From positions 1 through 64,000 of the forward strand of contig CAJXNH010000014.1 in assembly GCA_913057245.1 (NCBI GenBank): DNA of 64,000 nucleotides. The letters run 5' to 3'. The stretch is from an uncultured Phaeodactylibacter sp. Its GTDB lineage: Bacteria; Bacteroidota; Bacteroidia; Chitinophagales; Saprospiraceae. The notes below the pieces were generated by a model that saw nothing but the letters and a program-made list of their open reading frames with translations, did no database searches and was not told the origin of the DNA. The first letter of the stretch is position 1. Every line of letters begins with the position of its first letter. Both the position numbers and the translations under genes were made by a program. Shown here piece by piece: positions 58,445 through 64,000 of the stretch.

Positions 58445-60163
58445 ATGAATGTATTTAGACTTGCGGTTTGCGCTTTGCTGTGCCTGCTGCTCGGTAGCGA
58501 CCTGCTGGCATCGAGCCACCGTGAAGCTCCGCTGATTGCAAACGATCCGCTGGCAGATAATACGGACGTTTACGCTTTCAGAAGCCCCGACAACCCTAAC
58601 ACGATTACCATCATTGCCAACTACATCCCGGCAGAACTGCCCCACGGTGGCCCCAATTACTATACTTTTGGGGAGAACATCCGGTATGAAATCCATATCG
58701 ATAATGATGCAGGCATGCCCGGTGATGAGATCATCTACCGGTTTACTTTCCAAAAGGTCAACGAAGACCCGACAACGTTCTTCAATATCCGGCTGGGGCA
58801 GCAAAACCTCAAGACCACTTATACCATGGAGCGGAGTTTGGACGGGGGCGCCACCTTTCAGGCCATTGTGACCGGAGGCGTAGTGCCGCCAAATGATATT
58901 GGGCCGCGTTCCATTGAAAGCGGTGTTGGTCTGGGGGCTACCTATGCCAGCCTGATGAGCGAAGCAATCACTCAAACACCGGACGGAGAGCAGGTGTTCT
59001 GCGGTCCGGTAGACGATCCTTTTTTCGTCGACCTGGGCGGTATTTTCGATCTGGGTAATGCCCCTCGCCAGAACGGTCCGTCCAGAGATGGGCTGGGCGA
59101 ATTTAATATCCATACTATTGCCATTCAGGTGCCAATCGAAATGCTCCTGAAGGATAGTGCACCGGATACCCCTTCCAATATTCTGGACCCGAACTACGTG
59201 ATCGGTGTATGGGCATCTGCAAGCCGCCCCGCTGTACGTACTTTAGGTATGATGGGCGAAGCGCCCGAGGACAGCGGTGACTGGATTCAGGTATCCCGCC
59301 TGGGCATGCCCCTAACTAACGAGGTGGTCATTCCCATTGGTATGAAGGATTACTGGAATGCCTTAACGCCTTACGAAGAGATTACCGACACCATTCTGGA
59401 CCAGTTTTTTTACAATCCTGAACTGGCGCTATATATGGATGATGACCAGTTTGGTCCGGCTGTCCCTGCCTTTGCACCGTTACGTATACAGCGTAATGCT
59501 CTTCAGGCTTTTGATTTTGGAAATGGTCAGGATGGATTGTTTGCTCTGAAAGGGACTGCTGCGATAGCCGGTACTGCATTGGATGATCAGGTCTTTGGCG
59601 AACTGCTGCTCCCTGGTCCGGGCATGCCCCGTTCTGTTGACCTTTGGCCTATTTTCCATACGGGAGTGCCCAATGTAGTTCCTTACCAACTGGCAACAGG
59701 CAAGGAAGGCAACCCACTGGCAGAAGGCAAACCCTTCATCAACAACTTCCTGCCCAATGGTGGCGATATGCTCCGCCTGAATATGGCCGTGCCGGTGACG
59801 GACCGGGCAAGTGCTGAGTTTAGTCCCCTTGGTATCGTAGCAGCGGCTGTGGCTGGATTGACTAACCCCACTTATAATGGCACTGCTGACCTGGAGTTCA
59901 TCCCTAACATGGATGGTTTTCCAAATGGGCGTCGTCTGGAGGATGATGTTACGCGTATTGAGCTGCAGGCTGTTGCTGGCGTTGCGTTAGCGGCTATTGG
60001 GCTCTGGTACGACGACTACACGGCCGGTGACCCGAATCCCGTGACAGACGACTTGCTCGGCGTGCTCACTTACTCGACCGGGGTGGAGGAAAACGATAAG
60101 CCATTTACCAATTCCTTCCCTTATCTGGCAGCGCCCTGGCGCGGTACGGAAACGGACCAGTAA
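58445..60163 (+). CDS. DUF4331-family secreted protein (no sorting domain)
   Basis: 572 residues. After a signal peptide (VCALLCLLLGSDLLAS) comes SSHREAPLIANDPLADNTDV, the diagnostic start of DUF4331, then LPHGGPNYYTFGENIRYEIH, DDPFFVDLGGIFDLGNAP, DPNYVIGVWASASRP and PNMDGFPNGRRLEDDVTRIE. The fold is probably beta-rich. The acidic and His-containing conserved blocks could bind metal, but no function is established. It ends LAAPWRGTETDQ with no T9SS domain, unlike the next gene, to which it is closely similar. The short 30-base gap means the two are cotranscribed. Confidence 0.9.
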   Translation: MNVFRLAVCALLCLLLGSDLLASSHREAPLIANDPLADNTDVYAFRSPDNPNTITIIANYIPAELPHGGPNYYTFGENIRYEIHIDNDAGMPGDEIIYRFTFQKVNEDPTTFFNIRLGQQNLKTTYTMERSLDGGATFQAIVTGGVVPPNDIGPRSIESGVGLGATYASLMSEAITQTPDGEQVFCGPVDDPFFVDLGGIFDLGNAPRQNGPSRDGLGEFNIHTIAIQVPIEMLLKDSAPDTPSNILDPNYVIGVWASASRPAVRTLGMMGEAPEDSGDWIQVSRLGMPLTNEVVIPIGMKDYWNALTPYEEITDTILDQFFYNPELALYMDDDQFGPAVPAFAPLRIQRNALQAFDFGNGQDGLFALKGTAAIAGTALDDQVFGELLLPGPGMPRSVDLWPIFHTGVPNVVPYQLATGKEGNPLAEGKPFINNFLPNGGDMLRLNMAVPVTDRASAEFSPLGIVAAAVAGLTNPTYNGTADLEFIPNMDGFPNGRRLEDDVTRIELQAVAGVALAAIGLWYDDYTAGDPNPVTDDLLGVLTYSTGVEENDKPFTNSFPYLAAPWRGTETDQ

Positions 60164-60193
60164 AAGCCCATTCACTCATTCAAAAAAACGTTT

Positions 60194-62251
60194 ATGTTAC
60201 ACCATAGATTTAAATTTATATTTACGGCAGTGCTTGTGCTACTGTTTTGCGGAAGCGAAGCATTGCAGGCTTCCAGCCACCGGGAAGCTCCTCTCATCTC
60301 CAATGACCCACTAGCGGATAATGTGGATGTGTACGCTTTTCGAAGCCCCGACAATCCGCGCAATATTGTGCTGATTGCGACCTACGTACCCATGCAATTG
60401 CCGCACGGCGGGCCGAACTACTATCAGTTTGGGGAGAACATCCGGTACGAAATCCATATCGACAATGACGCCAGTCGTCCCGGTGATGAGATTGTCTACC
60501 GCTTCACTTTTGAGAAAAAGAATAAAGACCCGAGTACTTTTTTCAACATCCGGCTGGGGCAGGAAAACCTCATGACCCGCTATACCGTAGAGAAAAGTAT
60601 TAACGGAGGCGGCTTCATTCCTATCCTTGTGAATGGCAAGGTGCCGCCTAGTAATGTTGGTGAGCGGTCCATCTCTTCTCCGGTAGGCCTAAATGCGGAC
60701 TACGCTGAGCTCTTCGAAGATGCAGTGCGTTCTGCCCACACCGGGGAGAAAATTTTCGCCGGACCAGTGGATGACCCCTTCTTTGTAGACCTTGGCGGTA
60801 TTTTTGACCTGGGGGATGCGCCACGGCAGATGGGCGACCCACGCGATGGGCTGGCTTGTTTGAATACCAGTGCAATTGCGCTGGAGATTCCGATCCAGTT
60901 TTTGCTTAAGAAAGGTGCGCCCCGCAGTCCGGAGAATATCCTGGACCCCAACTACGTGATTGGCGTGTGGGCTTCGGCCAGCCGCCCGCAAATCCGTACA
61001 CTCGAACCCGGCAGCGAATCTTACGATGGTGACTGGGTACAAGTTTCCCGCCTGGGTATGCCGCTGACCAATGAAGCGGTGATTCCCGTGGGGATGAAAG
61101 ACTACTGGAATGCACTGACGCCTTATCAGGAGTTAGAAGATACCCTGCTGGACAACTACTTCTACAATCCGGAACTGGCGCTGTATATGGATGACAGCCT
61201 GTTCGGAGGTGCCGTACCTGCCTTTGGCCCACTGCGCATTCAGCGCAACGCCCTGCAGTCTTTTGACTTTGGTAATGGTCAGGACGGGCTGTTTCCATTG
61301 AAGGGGACTGCTGCGGTGGAAGGGACTGCGCTGGATGATGATATCTTTGGCACTTTGCTCTTGCCCGGTCCTGGTATGCCCCGCTCGGTCGACCTGTGGC
61401 CAGCCTTCCACACCGGAGTGCCCAACTTTCCGCCCTATCAGTTAGCCACTGGCAAAGAGGGGAATCCGCTGGCAGCAGGCAAGCCTTTTGTCAACAACTT
61501 CCTGCCCAATGGGGGAGATATGCTCCGGTTGAATATGGCGGTGCCAGCTACTCCGCGTGATAATCCAGCCTTCAGTTCGCTGGGGCTTATTCAGGCTGCC
61601 GTGCTTGGGCTGACCGACCCTGCCTACAACGGTACAGCTGATCTGGAATTCATCCCCAATATGGATGGCTTCCCCAACGGACGGCGACTGGAGGATGATG
61701 TGACGCGCATCGAACTGCAGGCAGTTTCCGGTGTCGTGCTGGCCGCTATTGGCCTTTGGTACGATGACTACACTGCCGGCGACCCCAACCCGGTAACGGA
61801 TGACCTGCTGGGCGTGCTGACCTACACTACAGGTGTGGAAGCCAACGACAAGCCCTTCCGTCCGGAATTCCCTTACCTCGCCATGCCTTTTGCAGGCGAT
61901 GGCGATTGCAGTGGCACGATAGCCGGACTGACCAGCCCGGGGCCTCAGGCATCTGCCCTGAACCTTACAACAAATATGACCGGACAGGTGCAAATGATGG
62001 CTGCAGCGCCTAATCCTTTCCAGGGGCAAACCACCCTTCAGTACCGCCTGGAAGCTCCGCAGCAAATCAACATCAGCCTGTATGATGTCAACGGCAGGCA
62101 GTTGGCCACTTTAGTTGATCAGCCACAGGAAGCAGGTACCTATACGGTGGACTGGCAGGCCGGACAGTATCCTGAAGGCGTCTACTTCGCCAGAGCTGTT
62201 TCCGGTAGTGGTGAAACGCTACAGATTATCAAACTGGTGAAGAGGAATTAG
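60194..62251 (+). CDS. DUF4331-family protein with T9SS sorting domain
   Basis: 685 residues. The signal peptide (FIFTAVLVLLFCGSEALQAS) is followed by the same DUF4331 blocks as the gene upstream (SSHREAPLISNDPLADNVDV; DDPFFVDLGGIFDLGDAP; PNMDGFPNGRRLEDDVTRIE). About 90 extra C-terminal residues form a T9SS type A sorting domain (AAPNPFQGQTTLQYRLEAPQ...GVYFARAVSGSGETLQIIKLVKRN). One copy would thus be periplasmic and this one exported to the surface. The pair clearly arose by tandem duplication. The function is unknown. Confidence 0.9.
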   Translation: MLHHRFKFIFTAVLVLLFCGSEALQASSHREAPLISNDPLADNVDVYAFRSPDNPRNIVLIATYVPMQLPHGGPNYYQFGENIRYEIHIDNDASRPGDEIVYRFTFEKKNKDPSTFFNIRLGQENLMTRYTVEKSINGGGFIPILVNGKVPPSNVGERSISSPVGLNADYAELFEDAVRSAHTGEKIFAGPVDDPFFVDLGGIFDLGDAPRQMGDPRDGLACLNTSAIALEIPIQFLLKKGAPRSPENILDPNYVIGVWASASRPQIRTLEPGSESYDGDWVQVSRLGMPLTNEAVIPVGMKDYWNALTPYQELEDTLLDNYFYNPELALYMDDSLFGGAVPAFGPLRIQRNALQSFDFGNGQDGLFPLKGTAAVEGTALDDDIFGTLLLPGPGMPRSVDLWPAFHTGVPNFPPYQLATGKEGNPLAAGKPFVNNFLPNGGDMLRLNMAVPATPRDNPAFSSLGLIQAAVLGLTDPAYNGTADLEFIPNMDGFPNGRRLEDDVTRIELQAVSGVVLAAIGLWYDDYTAGDPNPVTDDLLGVLTYTTGVEANDKPFRPEFPYLAMPFAGDGDCSGTIAGLTSPGPQASALNLTTNMTGQVQMMAAAPNPFQGQTTLQYRLEAPQQINISLYDVNGRQLATLVDQPQEAGTYTVDWQAGQYPEGVYFARAVSGSGETLQIIKLVKRN

Positions 62252-62301
62252 TAGCTGGGGGATCTTTGAATTTTTTCAAAGACCACTCTGATTTTGAGAT
62301 T

Positions 62302-62337
62302 GTGTGTGGGGTGGACAGCCCCGCACACCTCTTTTCC
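62302..62337 (+). terminator. Hairpin between the DUF4331 gene and the TPR lipoprotein gene
   Basis: GTGTGTGGGG pairs with CCCCGCACAC (one G-T pair) around a seven-base loop, followed by CTCTTTT. A second small hairpin (CTTTGAA/TTCAAAG) lies at 62263-62282. These may end or attenuate transcription. Confidence 0.6.
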
Positions 62338-62354
62338 AAAAAAAATACAATGAC

Positions 62355-63587
62355 ATGAAATCTATCAACTCCTTATTGATTTTAGCCCTGCTGGTCCTCC
62401 TGATTACCAATTGCCAGCAAGCGCCCCAACCTAAAGAAGATCAAAAAACCGCTGCTGCTGCAGAGGTGCCCAGCCTCTTAGACCGCAATGAAGCGCTGCG
62501 CAATGGCAAGGAATGGGAAACCGTTCAGAATCAATATGTCAGCCTGCGTAATACCATCCAAAAAGAAAATGAAGCCGAAGCCCGGATCAAAATGGCACAT
62601 CTCTTCATCAATGAAGCGCGCGTAACCGGCGAGCATGGGCATTATTATCCGGCTGCCCTGACGGTCCTGGCTGAAATTCCGGCAGACCATTCAGATAAGG
62701 ATATCCGTTTTCGGAAACTCGCGACCCGGGCAAGCGTGGAGCTCTCGCTGCATGATTTTCAAAAGGCGCTGGAAACAGCACAAGCAGCTGTGCAATTGAA
62801 CCCCTACAATGCACAGATTTACGGTGCCCTGGTAGATGCCAACGTGGAGCTGGGGCGATACGAAATTGCAGTGGCCATGGCAGACAAAATGGTCAGCATC
62901 CGGCCGGACATACGTTCCTACGCCCGGGTGGCTTACCTGCGGGAAATCCATGGTCAGGTAAAGGGCGCATTCGAAGCCATGCAGCTGGCAGTAGAAGCCG
63001 GCTACCCTGGTTACGAAGCCACTGCCTGGGCAAGGCTGACGCTGGGCGAAATGTACGAGCGATACGGCAAAACCGATGCTGCCCGGCAGGCCTATCAGCA
63101 AATACTGGCAGAGCGCCCGAATTACCCCTTCGCCATCGCCGCGCTGGCTAACCTGGAAGCGGAGGCAGGCCATTATGAAAAAGCCGAACAGCTGCTGAAA
63201 GAAGCCTGTACAGCAATTCCCGAGTTCGGCTTCTACGAACAGCTGGCGGAAATTTACAAGTCCACTGGCCGTGAAGCAGACTATCAGCAAACGATGGACG
63301 AGTTATGGGTAATGCTACAGGAAGATACGGATAGTGGCCATGATATGAGCCTGGAGTACGCCAACCTGTATTCTGATCTGGCGGAGGACCACCAAAAAGC
63401 CCTGACTTACGCACTGGGCGAGTATGAGAAGCGCCCCGCCAATATTGATGTCAACCAGGTGCTGGCTAAAATTTACACCCGTATGGGCAACGCTAAAAAA
63501 GCAGGCCTGCACCTTGAAAAAGCCAAAGCCACACAGGCGCAGTACCCTGAGCTGAAAGCACTCACTCAACAGCTGGCCAGCCGGTAA
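62355..63587 (+). CDS. TPR-repeat lipoprotein
   Basis: 410 residues from ATG 62355. The lipoprotein signal ends LITNC (Cys about 19). The mature protein is all helical with TPR units (AQIYGALVDANVELGRYEIA; TLGEMYERYGKTDAARQAYQ; FAIAALANLEAEAGHYEKAE; QVLAKIYTRMGNAKKAGLHL). TPR lipoproteins of this type are often found beside DUF4331 genes in Bacteroidota and may bind them; this is from memory and is not shown by the sequence. It lies 103 bases after the DUF4331 pair, past a possible terminator. Confidence 0.85.
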   Translation: MKSINSLLILALLVLLITNCQQAPQPKEDQKTAAAAEVPSLLDRNEALRNGKEWETVQNQYVSLRNTIQKENEAEARIKMAHLFINEARVTGEHGHYYPAALTVLAEIPADHSDKDIRFRKLATRASVELSLHDFQKALETAQAAVQLNPYNAQIYGALVDANVELGRYEIAVAMADKMVSIRPDIRSYARVAYLREIHGQVKGAFEAMQLAVEAGYPGYEATAWARLTLGEMYERYGKTDAARQAYQQILAERPNYPFAIAALANLEAEAGHYEKAEQLLKEACTAIPEFGFYEQLAEIYKSTGREADYQQTMDELWVMLQEDTDSGHDMSLEYANLYSDLAEDHQKALTYALGEYEKRPANIDVNQVLAKIYTRMGNAKKAGLHLEKAKATQAQYPELKALTQQLASR

Positions 63588-63707
63588 GGAAAAATATAAG
63601 GTTGGATGGAATTTGCCCTGAATGGTGTCTCCCACTGTTTGGGGCATTTTTTTGTGGTGTAGAGAAAGAGGGCTTATCTTACTGCCCCTGACCAACCGCT
63701 ACCTGAA

Positions 63708-64000
63708 ATGCCAATCTTCAATTGCCGGACGCTTTGGAATGTTTTGCCCGTTGCTGTCTTCTGTATTGGTTTGAATTTTCCACTGGTTTCCGCCCATGCG
63801 CAGCCCACAGCCCTTATCCGGGGCGACACGACCAAGCCTCATATGGCACTGATCTTTACCGGGCATGAATATGCCGATGGTGGCGACCATATACGGCAGG
63901 TACTACGCGAGCAGGAGGTGCCCGGCAGTTTCTTCTTTACAGGTATCTTTTACGAGCGGTACGCGCCATTGGTGCGGCTGCTCAAAGCTGATAGGCATTA
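63708..64000 (+). CDS. Polysaccharide deacetylase (NodB-like), 3' end outside window
   Basis: The first 97 residues are visible. A signal peptide (LWNVLPVAVFCIGLNF to SAHAQ) is followed by PHMALIFTGHEYADGGDHIR and VPGSFFFTGIFYERYAPLVR, the start of a NodB-homology domain. The usual catalytic TFDDG is replaced by FTGHEYADG, as in a subgroup I recall from Bacteroidota. The rest of the domain, including the zinc ligands, lies beyond the window. It may act on chitin, peptidoglycan or exopolysaccharide. Confidence 0.75.
   Translation, partial: MPIFNCRTLWNVLPVAVFCIGLNFPLVSAHAQPTALIRGDTTKPHMALIFTGHEYADGGDHIRQVLREQEVPGSFFFTGIFYERYAPLVRLLKADRH

Overview
The window reads as chromosomal DNA of a Bacteroidota bacterium, most likely of the Saprospirales/Lewinella type. 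The reasons are several proteins ending in type IX secretion (T9SS) sorting domains, a CarboxypepD_reg/TonB-dependent receptor, Bacteroidota-type promoters (TTG-N20-TAnnTTTG), starts without strong Shine-Dalgarno sites, and moderate-to-high GC. The species assignment is inference. No rRNA, tRNA, CRISPR array or complete insertion sequence was seen.

Layout. 1-9.5 kb: 3' end of pntB, an ankyrin protein, a cluster of two-hairpin repeats, a secreted-protein pair (PepSY-like and DUF2490), an SPFH protein, a MITE-like element touching a 49-residue Lys/Cys-rich mini-protein, and a TonB receptor. 8.2-13.5 kb: a KASIII-like condensing enzyme lacking the usual His/Asn, an acyl-CoA synthetase, a BioD/Pta-N-like P-loop protein and an rRNA methyltransferase. 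13.4-18.6 kb: a LysR regulator divergent from dabB-dabA, a predicted inorganic-carbon uptake pump. 18.7-24.9 kb: a small membrane protein, an MFS gene broken by one in-frame TAG, a DASS transporter, Dps, an EAD-like/TPR protein and two Uma2 nucleases. 24.9-27.8 kb (minus): ArsR, a small thioredoxin, a CSCS-type permease and a fused acetolactate-decarboxylase-like/FmdE-like secreted protein; this is the best candidate for an undescribed system. 27.8-39 kb: a KefB-type antiporter, an AT-rich LRR island with a beheaded Uma2, an arsenic operon (ArsR, DUF6428, arsenate reductase, ACR3) with two palindromic operators, a lipoprotein, a damaged ECF sigma factor and its partner, and a DUF4058 protein. 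39-50.2 kb: a TPR/SEC-C pair, a T9SS cargo protein, and a seven-gene haem-uptake operon (HmuY-like, HmuT, HmuU, HmuV, HmuS, receptor, DUF6686-like). 50-58 kb: a purple acid phosphatase, an outer-membrane protein, two genes that both lost their 5' ends at one junction, an SDR, a 7TM-DISM-like receptor, a 125-bp tandem repeat and a YdeI-like protein. 58.4-64 kb: two DUF4331 proteins, a TPR lipoprotein and the start of a NodB-like deacetylase.

How the genes work together. Metal and haem handling is the main theme: haem import, arsenic export, a second ArsR-linked efflux-like cluster and Dps. A nearly identical 21-22 bp motif lies before the haem operon and before the mini-protein, and its 11-bp core lies before the decarboxylase/FmdE fusion, suggesting a shared metalloregulator. 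Genome wear is also prominent: nonsense codons, beheaded genes, and small repeats that have entered coding sequence or rewritten gene ends.
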